A DNA stretch of 54,438 nucleotides. Source: Curtobacterium flaccumfaciens UCD-AKU. GTDB taxonomy: Bacteria > Actinomycetota > Actinomycetes > Actinomycetales > Microbacteriaceae. Position numbers and translations under genes: made by a program. Within the stretch, counting starts at the first letter, position 1; every line of letters starts with the position of its first letter. Below the pieces are notes generated by a model that had not been told where the DNA came from, ran no database searches, and was given only the letters and a program-made list of their open reading frames with translations. The stretch covers positions 180,245 to 234,682 of the forward strand of contig NZ_KB714620.1 in the NCBI RefSeq assembly GCF_000349565.1. The letters are read 5' to 3'. Below are positions 8,186 to 16,520 of this stretch, in pieces.

Positions 8186-11100
8186 TCAGCGCTGTCGCCG
8201 CTGGTTCCGGTTCGTTCCGAGCATCGCGGCCCCGAGCGCCAGCAGCAGGAGTGCGACGCCGAGGACGAGCGGCGTCCCCGACGTGCCGGTGAAGGCGAGC
8301 CCCTGGACGCCCCCGCGCGCTCCGGGCGACGGCGCCACAGTCGGAACGGCCGTCGACCCGGACCCGCCCCCGGGCCCGGAGCCGGGGACCGTGCCGGCGC
8401 CGGGGACCGTGCCGGCGCCGGGAACCGTTCCGGGGTCTGGCCCGGGTTCAGGTTCGGGATCCGACGGCGAGTCACCGAGCAGCAGTCCGGCATCGACGGT
8501 GCGGTCGCGGGTGATCGATTCCTTCGCGCCTTCGTCGGAGCGTTCCCACGCGATCGAGACCGCGGGCGTCTCGCCGTCCTGGCCGGCGTCCGAGTCGATG
8601 GTGCCGTCGGTGCCGACGTGCTCCTTCGTGAACCGACGGCCGTCCGCAGCCGTGAAGGCCACGACGTAGTCCCCCGGGCGGAGTCCGTCGAAGGAGTACT
8701 GCCCATCGGGTCCGGACCTGGTCGCGCGTGCGACGTCGGTTCCGCGGTCGTCGACGCCGGACAGTCGGATCGGCACGCCGTCGATGCCCGGTTCGTCGGA
8801 ACCCTGGAGGCCGTCGTCGTTGCTGTCCGTCCACACCCGGTCCCCGATGCTGCCGGCGACCACCCGCACGGTGGCGCGGTTCGACAGCGCGGCGAGTTCG
8901 AGGTTCGAGGCGCGGAGCCCGAAGCGGTTCGTGTAGGTGTCGCCGTCCCGCTCCCCGTGGGTCCGCAGCACGACGTGGTGTCGGACCGTCTGTCCCGGCG
9001 CGACACCGCGGGTCCGTTCGATCCGCACGGCGGTGACGTCGGCGAGTTCCGCGGATCCGCACGCGGGGTCGCCGAGGTCTGCCGCCGCGCACCAGAGCGT
9101 GCTGCCGCCCGGCTGGTTGGACGCTGCCGTGCCGTCGAGCGAGATCGTGGCCGGATCGCTGGTGGTGTAGCGCACGGTCTCACCGGCGCCGGGCGCGACG
9201 TCGACGCGGTCGGCCAGCGAGACGGCCCCGTGGAAGGCGGAGCCCTGGGGGTCGCTGCGGTGCGGCAGGACGTCGATGACGTCGAGCCCGCTGATGCTCC
9301 GGGCGTCGCGGTTCGTGTAGAGCAGGTCCCACTCGAGCTGGTCCCCCGTCGCGACGACCGGTTCGGTCGCCACCTTCTCCACGCCGACACCGACCGCGGC
9401 GACGACCTGCACCGCTCGTTGGGTGTCGCGGCGGAACGCTTCCGAGCGGTCCGTCGGCGAGGCGATGGTCGCGTAGTTCTGCACCGGTCCGGCAGGCGCG
9501 AGACTCGACACCTGCAGCTCGTAGGTGATCGGCGGGATCCTCGTGTTCGGCTGCAGGCCGTCGAGCGTCCACGTGAGGCGCTGGCGGAGGTTGCCGGCGT
9601 TGTCCGTGATCGTGTCGAGCTCGGCCGGCCTGGACGCACTCTCGGGGATGTAGTCGGTGTGCATCGGCAGCACGTCGCGGACCGTCACCGTGGTCGGCTG
9701 CCCACCGGAGTGGCCGTTGGTGAGTGTCGGGTAGAGGGCGTACTCGAGGGTGCTCCCGGAGCCGACGAAGCTCGTCTTGTCCGGTGTGTCCTCCGCGGTC
9801 GTGCCCGGGTCGACGATCTTCTTCCTGATGCGTGCCAGGTTCTCCGTGATCACGACGCTGTCGGCCATCGCTCCGGCACCGTTCTCCGGCCGGGCCGTGT
9901 CGTGGGTCCAGACGTCGGTGTGTTCGCCGAGCAGGGCGTGTCCGAAGTCGTACGCGCGGGTCCCCGAGGGTGCGTCGGCCACTGCGACGTACGTGTGCAG
10001 CACCGCTCTCGCCCCACCGTCGACGTCGCCGAGCGCGCGCACGGCGCCGACCGCGGCGCGACCGCCCGGAACCTCGTCCGGGCTGGCGAACCACGGTCCG
10101 TCGTCATCGCCGCACGTGTGGTCCCGCCCGGCCGCGGGGTTCGTCATGTCGTAGGCCGCGTACTCGATGCGCGGCCTGCTCAACCCGCTGGTCCACGCCG
10201 TCGCGCCCGGGGTGCCCCCGCGGGTGAGGCGCTGGGTCCCGCGATCGAAGGTGTCGCAGAGGATCGTGCCGGTCCAGCGGCTGTACCCGTCGTTGAGGAC
10301 GGTGACGTCGCTCCGCAGGACCTGCCCCTGCGTCACCCATGGATCGCCCGCGCGGGCGGAACCCTCGACGGTGGTGCCGGCGCTGTCGATCACGCGCCAG
10401 AGTCGCTTGCCGGCGGTGCCGGACCCGACACCCACCAGGTTGCGCGACGTGCTGTTGTCGGCGAGGGGCTCCTCGCTGCCGGGGTAGTTCTGTGCGCCAC
10501 TCGCCGACGTGGTCTGCAGAGCCGAGTACCGGTTGGTCGACAGGACCGAGCCCGGCGGGTAGGGCAGCCAGAGGCTCAGGTAGCCCGAGACGAAGTACGC
10601 CCTGGTGCCACCCGTGACCGGGCCGCCGCTGAGCGACTGGGTGGGGATGCGGCCCGGGTCGGTGACGGTGTCCGTGATCGTCACGTCGACGTCCGCGCCG
10701 GGCGAGGACTGCGCGCAGACGATGGTCCCCGAGTCGACCACGCTGCGCGGCCCGCCACCCCGTCCGCCCGGCAGGCCGTCGAAGCGCCAGGCGTTCGTTG
10801 CGTTCACGCCGCAGGCAGGCGCGGTCCCGTTCCACAGCACGGCGGTCGACGGCAGGTCGCCGAGGATCTCGGACACGTCGTCGGTGAAGGTCATCGGGCC
10901 GGTGCTCGCTTCGAACCCGAGCAGGCCCTGTCCGGCGACGACGGGCTCCCAGTTGACCGCGATCGGGTAGACGAGACGCAGGCCTCGCTCGCCGTCGGGA
11001 CCGATGACGTCAGGGGTGAGCGAGGACCCGACGACGTCCTTGCTCAGGTTGTAGCGCGCGGCTGCCGAGACCGTCACGGTCGGCGCGACTGCCGTCACGA

Positions 11101-11650
11101 CGCCGTTGTCCGCGTTGTCCGCCGTGGCTTCGACCGTGACCTCGATCTCGTCGCCGTGCCGCATGGTGCCGGAGACGTCGAGCACGACGGGGACCTCGAC
11201 GAGGTTGCCCTCGGTCAGGTCACCGACCGAGCAGGTGAGTCGCTGCCCGTCGATGCGCGACGCTGGCCCGGTGCACGGCTTCGGCAGCCCCGCCCAGGTC
11301 GTGCCGGCCGGAGCGGTCACGACGAACCGTTGGTTGACGCTGTCGCCGTCGTTCACGCTCATCTCGACGCTGTACGTGATCGCGTCGAGTGTCCGCACGA
11401 TGCCGTTCGTTCCGCTCGAGTCGCCCCCGGGCCGGTCGTCCGGGGTGAACGGGTCGTTGCCGTCCTTGGCGACCTTCGCAGCGAGACCGACCGTCCCTGC
11501 CGGACGGACGGTCGACGTCGCAGGGTCCGTCGTGGCCGTGCCCACCGCTCCCCCGGCCGGGGTCGCGCCCGCGGGGGCGGCGGCGGTGAGCGGGAGCGTC
11601 AGCGACAACGCCGTGGCGACGACAGCTCGGATCGGGATGCGTGTTCGCAT
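8186..11650 (-). CDS. large LAxTG cell-wall-anchored surface protein with SdrD-B/DUF11-type repeats
   Basis: 1154 aa. The signal peptide spans residues 1 to about 29 (basic start, hydrophobic core, AGATPA end). The body is built of beta-sandwich-like repeats with phrases typical of DUF11/isopeptide modules (VTVRDVLPMHTDY, ISGLDVIDVLPH, NRATVRVVAG). Near the C terminus is an SdrD B-like domain (GDRVWTDSNDDGLQG and SFDGLRPGDYVVAF). Then come a Pro/Gly linker containing three GTVPGx repeats, the sorting signal LAFTG (1118-1122), a hydrophobic helix and a basic tail: a class E sortase substrate. The chosen ATG has GAGGAG 5 nt upstream and a good promoter at 11696-11724; longer in-frame starts lie beyond that promoter. 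No sortase gene is in the window. Likely an adhesin or structural wall protein. Confidence 0.9.
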   Translation of the reverse strand: MRTRIPIRAVVATALSLTLPLTAAAPAGATPAGGAVGTATTDPATSTVRPAGTVGLAAKVAKDGNDPFTPDDRPGGDSSGTNGIVRTLDAITYSVEMSVNDGDSVNQRFVVTAPAGTTWAGLPKPCTGPASRIDGQRLTCSVGDLTEGNLVEVPVVLDVSGTMRHGDEIEVTVEATADNADNGVVTAVAPTVTVSAAARYNLSKDVVGSSLTPDVIGPDGERGLRLVYPIAVNWEPVVAGQGLLGFEASTGPMTFTDDVSEILGDLPSTAVLWNGTAPACGVNATNAWRFDGLPGGRGGGPRSVVDSGTIVCAQSSPGADVDVTITDTVTDPGRIPTQSLSGGPVTGGTRAYFVSGYLSLWLPYPPGSVLSTNRYSALQTTSASGAQNYPGSEEPLADNSTSRNLVGVGSGTAGKRLWRVIDSAGTTVEGSARAGDPWVTQGQVLRSDVTVLNDGYSRWTGTILCDTFDRGTQRLTRGGTPGATAWTSGLSRPRIEYAAYDMTNPAAGRDHTCGDDDGPWFASPDEVPGGRAAVGAVRALGDVDGGARAVLHTYVAVADAPSGTRAYDFGHALLGEHTDVWTHDTARPENGAGAMADSVVITENLARIRKKIVDPGTTAEDTPDKTSFVGSGSTLEYALYPTLTNGHSGGQPTTVTVRDVLPMHTDYIPESASRPAELDTITDNAGNLRQRLTWTLDGLQPNTRIPPITYELQVSSLAPAGPVQNYATIASPTDRSEAFRRDTQRAVQVVAAVGVGVEKVATEPVVATGDQLEWDLLYTNRDARSISGLDVIDVLPHRSDPQGSAFHGAVSLADRVDVAPGAGETVRYTTSDPATISLDGTAASNQPGGSTLWCAAADLGDPACGSAELADVTAVRIERTRGVAPGQTVRHHVVLRTHGERDGDTYTNRFGLRASNLELAALSNRATVRVVAGSIGDRVWTDSNDDGLQGSDEPGIDGVPIRLSGVDDRGTDVARATRSGPDGQYSFDGLRPGDYVVAFTAADGRRFTKEHVGTDGTIDSDAGQDGETPAVSIAWERSDEGAKESITRDRTVDAGLLLGDSPSDPEPEPGPDPGTVPGAGTVPGAGTVPGSGPGGGSGSTAVPTVAPSPGARGGVQGLAFTGTSGTPLVLGVALLLLALGAAMLGTNRNQRRQR
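8382..8435. repeat. three 18-bp tandem repeats in the surface-protein wall linker
   Basis: Units 8382-8399, 8400-8417 and 8418-8435 (CCGGGGACCGTGCCGGCG, the third diverged) encode three GTVPGA/S hexapeptides in the Pro/Gly linker just before the LAFTG signal. The copy number sets linker length and may vary between strains. Confidence 0.85.
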
Positions 11651-11695
11651 GGGACTCCTCGTGCGGGCGGGTGCAGGGTGCACCCACTGCCCAGG

Positions 11696-11724
11696 AGTGT
11701 AGGAATCCATCTGGAATGCTGCAA
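11696..11724 (-). promoter_or_regulatory. sigma-70-type promoter of the surface-protein gene
   Basis: On the minus strand, TTGCAG (11724-11719) and TACACT (11701-11696) are separated by exactly 17 bp within an unusually AT-rich stretch (11700-11752). Predicted initiation near 11689 gives a leader of about 40 nt that contains the GAGGAG ribosome site. This also supports the ATG at 11650. Confidence 0.7.
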
Positions 11725-11832
11725 TGAATATTTCGTATTCGTTTTGGATCAGACTCGGGCGGCATCGAGGACCGGTCCACCGGATCCCGATCGGACGTCG
11801 CCCCGCGGCCGCGTCTCCGGTTGACTGGGACG

Positions 11833-12273
11833 ATGACGGATCTGCGCTTCTCCACCGACCCCGCCGACCTCGACGTGGACCGCGTGCACCGCTGGTTGAG
11901 CGAGGAGTCGTACTGGGCGCGCGGGCGCGACCGGGCGACCCAGGACGCGATCATCGCCGGTTCCCGGAACTTCGGCGTCTACGACGCGGTGACCGGCGAG
12001 CAGCTCGGCTACGCGCGGGTGGTCACCGACGGTGTCACGTTCGGCTGGCTCTCGGACGTCTTCGTCGCCCCAGGGGCCCGGGGTCGGGGCGTCGGGGTCG
12101 CCCTGGTGCGCGGGGTGACCGAGGCGGTCGAGGCCCTCGGACTGAAGCGCTTCGCCCTGTTCACCGCGGACGCCCACGGCCTGTACGAGCGGTTCGGGTT
12201 CCGGCCGCTGCCCGATCCGGAGGGGTGGATGATGCGGCCCGGCCCGGGCTTCGGCGACGACGTGCACGACTGA
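11833..12273 (+). CDS. GNAT-family N-acetyltransferase
   Basis: 146 aa. The acetyl-CoA binding motif A is visible as DVFVAPGARGRGVGVALV (RGRGVG), followed by a beta strand and the late GNAT segment ALFTADAHGLYERFGFRPL. The family transfers acetyl groups from acetyl-CoA to amines, but the acceptor is unknown. The ATG at 11833 is used; an in-frame TTG at 11821 would add four residues. It is divergent from the surface-protein gene and ends 13 bp from the end of the convergent SDR gene. Confidence 0.85.
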   Translation: MTDLRFSTDPADLDVDRVHRWLSEESYWARGRDRATQDAIIAGSRNFGVYDAVTGEQLGYARVVTDGVTFGWLSDVFVAPGARGRGVGVALVRGVTEAVEALGLKRFALFTADAHGLYERFGFRPLPDPEGWMMRPGPGFGDDVHD

Positions 12274-12286
12274 CGGAGCGCCGCCC

Positions 12287-12967
12287 TCAGTACTCGATGC
12301 GTCCCTCGCGGTTGTGGAACTCCCCCGTCGGCCCCTCGGTGCCGATCGTCGCGAGCGCGACCGTGGCGTCGGTGCCCTCGGTGATCGTCTGGTGCCCGCC
12401 GAACCCGTTGAACGCCGTCGCGGTGTAGCCCGGGTCGCTCGCGTTCACCCGGAACCCGGGCAGGTTCTTCGCGTACTGCACGGTCAACGCGATCACGGCC
12501 GCCTTCGACGCCGCGTACGGCACGGCCGGCACCCCGTACTCGTCGTGCCCGGGCGTGGTGAGCCAGCGTGGGAAGCCGACCCCCGACGCGACGTTCACGA
12601 TGACGGGTGCTGCCGAGCGTCGCAGCAGGGGCAGCGCGGCCTGGGTCACCCGGACGATGCCGGTGACGTTGGTGTCGAGGACGGTCGCCATCGCGTCCGC
12701 GTCGAGGTCGTCGACCCCGAACGAGTCGCCGAGGATCCCGGCGTTGTTCACCAGCACGTCCAAGGACGGGATCGTGGCGATCGCCTCGTCGATGCTGGCC
12801 TGGTCGGTCACGTCCAGCTGCACGACGTGGGCGCCGAGCGCCCGGGCGTCGTCGCCGCTGGCCGGGTCGCGCATGCCGGCGTGGACGGTGTGGCCGGCTT
12901 CGATCAGTCGGCGTGCGGTCTCGAGTCCGAGGCTGCGGTTGGCCCCGGTGATCAGTGTCGTCGTCAT
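12287..12967 (-). CDS. SDR-family NAD(P)-dependent oxidoreductase
   Basis: 226 aa classical-type SDR. It has the cofactor motif TGANRSLG, LVNNAGI, the catalytic serine in NVASGVGF and an intact Y-x-x-x-K in YAASKAAV. The ATG at 12967 has no ribosome site; CAGGCT lies 6 nt upstream, so the message may be leaderless. It is transcribed away from the MmyB-type regulator that starts 90 bp away. MmyB-like regulators in actinobacteria are commonly found beside an SDR gene, which suggests this is the regulator's target. The substrate is unknown. Confidence 0.9.
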   Translation of the reverse strand: MTTTLITGANRSLGLETARRLIEAGHTVHAGMRDPASGDDARALGAHVVQLDVTDQASIDEAIATIPSLDVLVNNAGILGDSFGVDDLDADAMATVLDTNVTGIVRVTQAALPLLRRSAAPVIVNVASGVGFPRWLTTPGHDEYGVPAVPYAASKAAVIALTVQYAKNLPGFRVNASDPGYTATAFNGFGGHQTITEGTDATVALATIGTEGPTGEFHNREGRIEY

Positions 12968-13037
12968 GTGCCCAGCCTGCCCCAGCCGGCCCGGCTGCCC
13001 CAGGCACGGTGCGACGGTGGGACCGGCAGTACCAGGA

Positions 13038-13057
13038 CGGACTGGAGGCGCGGGGCG
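13038..13057 (+). repeat. half copy of the dispersed GGAGGCGCG element
   Basis: These 20 bp (core ACTGGAGGCGCGGGG) are identical to 21207-21226 and 21421-21440 in the 214-bp array. Here the GGAGG doubles as the ribosome site of the MmyB regulator gene. Confidence 0.7.
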
Positions 13058-13903
13058 ATGATGGTGGACATGAGCGAGTTCGCGAACGTGTTGCGTTCCT
13101 GGCGTGACCGGGTGCGTCCCGAGGCGGTCGGCCTGCCGGCCGGCCCCGGCAGACGGACCCCGGGCCTCCGCCGCGAGGAACTCGCCGCCCTGGCGGGCGT
13201 GAGCGTGGACTACGTCGTCCGCCTCGAGCAAGGCCGGGCGACGAACCCGTCGCCGCAGCTGCTCGCGTCGCTCGCGACGGCGCTCCGGCTGTCGTCCGAG
13301 GAGCGGGACCACCTGTGCCGGGTGGCCGGCGTCGCCCCGCCGTCCCGTCAGGTGGTGCCGCGGCACGTCACGCCCGGCGTGCAGCGTCTGGTGGACCGAC
13401 TCGGCGACGTGCCGCTCGCGGTGTTCACGGCGACGCACGACATCGCGCTCTGGAACGACCTGTGGGCCGCGGTGAACGGCGATCCGACGCGGTACGTCGG
13501 CCTCGACCGCAACCTGGTCTGGCGGCACTTCACCAAGGCGCGCGACGGGGTGGACTGGGACGAGGAGCACCAGGAGGAGTTCTCGAGTGACCTCGCCGCC
13601 GATCTGCGGCAGGCGTACGGGCGCTACCCCGGCGACCGTGACCTGGCAGCACTCGTCGACCGGCTGCTGCGGGAGTCGCCGGAGTTCGCCCGCCGGTGGG
13701 AGACCGGCCGGATCGCCGAGCACCGTGCGAGCCGCAAGGTCGTGCACACGCCGGTCGGTCCGGTGGAGATCGACTGCGACGTGCTGACCGTGCCGGGTGG
13801 CGACCTGCGCATCGTCGTCTACACGGTCGTACCGGGCTCCGAGTCGGCCGCGAAGCTCGACCTGCTCCGGGTCACCGGCCTGCAGGAGCTCACGCCGCGG
13901 TGA
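13058..13903 (+). CDS. MmyB-type helix-turn-helix transcriptional regulator
   Basis: 281 aa. Residues about 12-75 form an XRE/HTH_31 DNA-binding domain (RRTPGLRREELAALAGVSVDYVVRLEQGR). The remainder is the MmyB-like ligand-binding domain, a PAS-like fold, with the characteristic WNDLWAAVNGDP and NLVWRHFT. In characterised relatives this domain binds a fatty-acid-like ligand. It is divergent from the SDR at 12287, its probable target. The ATG at 13058 is 9 nt from GGAGG; that ribosome site lies inside a copy of the dispersed repeat (13038-13057 matches 21207-21226 exactly). ATGs at 13061 and 13070 are alternative starts. The 3-prime end overlaps the ketosynthase gene by 14 bp, tail to tail. 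Confidence 0.88.
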   Translation: MMVDMSEFANVLRSWRDRVRPEAVGLPAGPGRRTPGLRREELAALAGVSVDYVVRLEQGRATNPSPQLLASLATALRLSSEERDHLCRVAGVAPPSRQVVPRHVTPGVQRLVDRLGDVPLAVFTATHDIALWNDLWAAVNGDPTRYVGLDRNLVWRHFTKARDGVDWDEEHQEEFSSDLAADLRQAYGRYPGDRDLAALVDRLLRESPEFARRWETGRIAEHRASRKVVHTPVGPVEIDCDVLTVPGGDLRIVVYTVVPGSESAAKLDLLRVTGLQELTPR

Positions 13904-15110
13904 ACACCAGCGACGCGTTCTGACCGCCGAACCCGAACGAGTTGTTCAACGCCGCACCGAGCGGAGCCGTCCGCGCGGTGCCGGAGACGACGTCGAGGTC
14001 CACCGCGGGGTCGAGCTGGTCGAGGTTCAGGGTCGGCGGCACGGTCCCGGTCTCGAGTGCCCGCAGGGTCAGGATCGCCTCGACCGCCCCGGCCGCGCCG
14101 AACATGTGCCCGATCGCGCTCTTCGGTGCGGTGACCAGCGCTCCGGTGCCCACCGCACGGCTGATCGCGGTCGCCTCGCCGACGTCGCCGACCGGGGTGC
14201 CGGTCGCGTGCGCGTTCACGTGGTCGATGTCGCCCCCGGTGAGTCCCGCCATCCGGATCGCGGACCGCATGGCCCGTTCCTGCTCGCTGCCGTCGGTGCG
14301 CGGCGCGGTGATGTGGTGCGCGTCCGAGGTGATCCCCCACCCGGCGAGCGTGCCGTGCGACCGCTGCCCGCGTGCGGCGGCGTGGTCGGCACGCTCGAGC
14401 ACGACGATGCCGGCGCCCTCGCCGAGGACGAAGCCGCGGCGGTCGGCGTCGAACGGCCTGGACAGGGTCGTCGGGTCGTCGCCGTCGGGCTTCGCGAGCG
14501 CCTGCGACTGCGCGAACGACGCCATGGTCACCGGGCTCACCGCGGCCTCGGTGCCGCCCGTGATGACGACGTCGGCCTCACCGGTCACGATGAGTCGCGC
14601 GGCGGTCGCGATGGCCTCGGCACCGGAGGCGCACGCCGACACCGTCGTGTATGCACCGCCCCGCGCCCCGTACGCGATGCTGATCTGCGCCGCGGCGCCG
14701 TTCGCCATGAGCATCGGCACCGTGCGCGGGGAGACCCGTCGGGCACCGGATGCTCCGAGCACGTCGTGCGCGTCGAGGAGCGTCTCCACGCCCCCGATCC
14801 CGGTGCCGATCACCACGGCGAGGCGGTCGCCCTCGACCGCGGGGGCACCCGCGTCCGTCCATGCTTCCTCCGCGGCGACGAGCGCGAGCTGCTGACTGCG
14901 GTCGAGGCGGTTCGCGCGGACCCGGCCCAGTGCCCCGTCGGCGTCGAGTGCCGCCTCGGCACCGACCCGGATCGGCACCTGTCCCCAGAGCGCTCCGTCG
15001 CGGTGCAGGGAGCGGACGCCGGAGCGACCGGCCACCAGGGCGTCCCAGAGCGGTGCGACGCCGTGGCCGAAGGGTGAGACCGTGCCGTAGCCGGTGATGA
15101 CGATGTCCAC
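13890..15110 (-). CDS. FabF-like beta-ketoacyl-ACP synthase (KAS II type)
   Basis: 406 aa. The active-site cysteine is C160 in TVSACASGAEA. The two catalytic histidines lie in NAHATGTPVGD and SAIGHMFGAAG, and the GFGGQNAS end is typical, giving a complete Cys-His-His triad for decarboxylative condensation of malonyl-ACP with acyl-ACP. Length and motifs fit a single-domain FabF. It stands alone, without fabD, acpP or fabH, and faces a TetR regulator across a 54-bp gap holding twin operators, so it is likely an accessory, regulated condensing enzyme. The GTG start has AGGAG 5 nt upstream. Its last 14 bp overlap the convergent regulator gene. Confidence 0.9.
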   Translation of the reverse strand: MDIVITGYGTVSPFGHGVAPLWDALVAGRSGVRSLHRDGALWGQVPIRVGAEAALDADGALGRVRANRLDRSQQLALVAAEEAWTDAGAPAVEGDRLAVVIGTGIGGVETLLDAHDVLGASGARRVSPRTVPMLMANGAAAQISIAYGARGGAYTTVSACASGAEAIATAARLIVTGEADVVITGGTEAAVSPVTMASFAQSQALAKPDGDDPTTLSRPFDADRRGFVLGEGAGIVVLERADHAAARGQRSHGTLAGWGITSDAHHITAPRTDGSEQERAMRSAIRMAGLTGGDIDHVNAHATGTPVGDVGEATAISRAVGTGALVTAPKSAIGHMFGAAGAVEAILTLRALETGTVPPTLNLDQLDPAVDLDVVSGTARTAPLGAALNNSFGFGGQNASLVFTAA

Positions 15111-15121
15111 GGGAACTCCTC

Positions 15122-15136
15122 TTGTACGTTGAACAA
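15122..15136. promoter_or_regulatory. candidate TetR operator, copy A
   Basis: TTGTACGTTGAACAA, a near-perfect 6-3-6 inverted repeat, 21 bp (two helical turns) centre to centre from copy B. It overlaps the region just before the ribosome site of the ketosynthase gene. Confidence 0.65.
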
Positions 15137-15158
15137 GTTGAGTTGTACCACGTACAAT
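15129..15158 (+). promoter_or_regulatory. promoter of the TetR gene, probably leaderless
   Basis: TTGAAC (15129-15134) and TACAAT (15153-15158) are 18 bp apart. The ATG begins 6 nt after the -10, which puts the predicted transcription start at the A of the start codon; no ribosome site is present. Confidence 0.65.
15143..15157. promoter_or_regulatory. candidate TetR operator, copy B
   Basis: TTGTACCACGTACAA, a perfect 6-3-6 inverted repeat. It covers most of the spacer and -10 of the predicted tetR-type promoter, so bound regulator would block its own gene as well as the ketosynthase gene. Confidence 0.7.
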
Positions 15159-15164
15159 TCGGAC

Positions 15165-15743
15165 ATGGCAACCACGGTGGACGGCTCCGGCACGGCACGC
15201 GGCGCGGCGACGCGGGCGAGGATCCTCGCGGCGACGGCCGGACTGCTCAGCGCGGGCGTACGCACCGTCACCGTCAGCGAGGTCGCTCGGGCCGCGGGCG
15301 TGTACCCGAACCAGATCACGCACCACTACGGCTCGAAGGACCGCCTGGTGCTCGACGCCGCGTTCGCGCTGTTCCTCCGCGACACGACTCGGCTGCAGGT
15401 GGCCGGTCGTCGCGCTCGGTCGTCGGAGTCGTTCCGCCAGGTCCTCGCCCGCACCGCCCTCGCGATGCCGTCGACACCCCTCGTGGTCCGCGCGCTGGCG
15501 GCTGCGGGTGACGACACCGCCCAGCGGGAGCGCGTCCGACTGCTGCTCGCGGTGCTGTTCCGGCAGTCCGAACGCTACCTGGAGCGCGTCGTCGCCGACC
15601 AGGGATGGACGAGCCCCGGCGGCGTCGCCCGTGACGCCCGCACGTTCTGGAGCGCCGTGTTCGGTGCCACCCTGCTCGCCGACGCCGGGGTCACCGGCGG
15701 TCCCTCGGACCTCGACCTGGCGGGCACGGTCTCGATCCGGTGA
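15165..15743 (+). CDS. TetR/AcrR-family transcriptional regulator
   Basis: 192 aa. Residues about 14-60 form the TetR helix-turn-helix (RARILAATAGLL...VTVSEVARAAGVYPNQITHHYGSKDRLV). The variable all-helical C-terminal domain would bind an unknown effector. It is divergent from the ketosynthase gene and separated by twin 15-bp palindromes that overlap both control regions, so it probably represses both genes, perhaps sensing an acyl-CoA-like molecule (inference from the neighbour). The start at 15165 is chosen because the preceding in-frame codons lie within the operator/promoter. Confidence 0.88.
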   Translation: MATTVDGSGTARGAATRARILAATAGLLSAGVRTVTVSEVARAAGVYPNQITHHYGSKDRLVLDAAFALFLRDTTRLQVAGRRARSSESFRQVLARTALAMPSTPLVVRALAAAGDDTAQRERVRLLLAVLFRQSERYLERVVADQGWTSPGGVARDARTFWSAVFGATLLADAGVTGGPSDLDLAGTVSIR

Positions 15744-15753
15744 CCGGGGCGCG

Positions 15754-15785
15754 CACCGCCGCCGGGGACTCCCCCGGCGGCGGTG
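15754..15785. terminator. bidirectional hairpin between the TetR gene and dhaM
   Basis: Perfect 14-bp arms 15754-15767 and 15772-15785 (CACCGCCGCCGGGG and its complement) with a 4-nt loop, filling the gap between two convergent genes. The hairpin abuts the dhaM stop codon. Confidence 0.8.
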
Positions 15786-16520
15786 TCACTCGCCGAAGCC
15801 GGACCGGACCAGTTCGACCAGGGCGTCGACCGCGGCCTGCGCGTCCTGACCGGTCGCGTCGATCGACACCGTCGCGCCCTTCGGCAGCGCCAGGGCCATG
15901 ATCGCGAGCAGGCTCTTCGCGTCCACACCGTTGACGTGCACGCTCGCGTCGTACTTCGCCGCCGTCTTGACGAACTCCGCGGCGGGCCGGGCGTGCAGCC
16001 CGGTCTCGTTCACCAGCTCGACCGACGCGCTGACGCGGTCTGCGCCGGCTGCGTCGCCGACGGGACCTGCCCCGTCGGCCGGCCCCGTGCCTCCAGGCTG
16101 GTCACCGGACGGACGGGAGGCGGTGCTCGCGTCCGCCTCGGAACCCGCGGCTGACGCCGCAGCGGCCAGGACCGCGTCGGCGTCCCCGCCCGTCTGGGCG
16201 GCGACCGCCGCGGCGACCGTGCCCTCGACCAGCGGGGCCGGCGACACGTGCACCCGTGCGCGGACGTCGTCGTCGAGGAAGTCGAGCGCGGTGTCGGTCG
16301 TCAGGTAGGCGGAGCCGAGGTCGCACAGCACCACGACGCCGTCGGCCCCGGCGAGTTCCTCGATGCCGGCGGTGATCGCCTCGAACGAGGTGCCGATGCC
16401 GCCGTCGTCGGTGCCGCCCGCGGCGACGAGTGGCACGTCCGCGGCCATCTGCCGGGCGAGCTCGACGGTGCCCGTCGCGATCGCAGCGCTGTGCGAGACG
16501 ACGAGGATGCCGACGGTCAC
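15786..16520 (-). CDS. dhaM: DhaM: PTS EIIA-mannose/HPr fusion for dihydroxyacetone kinase
   Basis: 244 aa. The N-terminal about 130 residues are an EIIA-Man-type domain starting VGILVVSHS, with the phosphorylated histidine at H10. An Ala/Gly/Asp-rich linker follows. The C-terminal about 85 residues are an HPr domain with the active histidine in ETGLHARPAAEFVK. DhaM relays phosphate from PEP via Enzyme I and HPr to the ADP held by DhaL. The third, Enzyme I-like domain of E. coli DhaM is absent, so phosphate must come from a separate EI. The GTG start at 16520 overlaps the dhaL stop (GTGA). Confidence 0.92.
   Translation of the reverse strand: MTVGILVVSHSAAIATGTVELARQMAADVPLVAAGGTDDGGIGTSFEAITAGIEELAGADGVVVLCDLGSAYLTTDTALDFLDDDVRARVHVSPAPLVEGTVAAAVAAQTGGDADAVLAAAASAAGSEADASTASRPSGDQPGGTGPADGAGPVGDAAGADRVSASVELVNETGLHARPAAEFVKTAAKYDASVHVNGVDAKSLLAIMALALPKGATVSIDATGQDAQAAVDALVELVRSGFGE

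Noticed and set aside
8618..11824. Long open frame on the plus strand opposite the surface-protein gene
   Set aside because: It is the antisense shadow of a GC-rich gene; the translation is Arg/Val/Asp-rich with no domain, while the minus strand gives a signal peptide, domains and a sorting signal.
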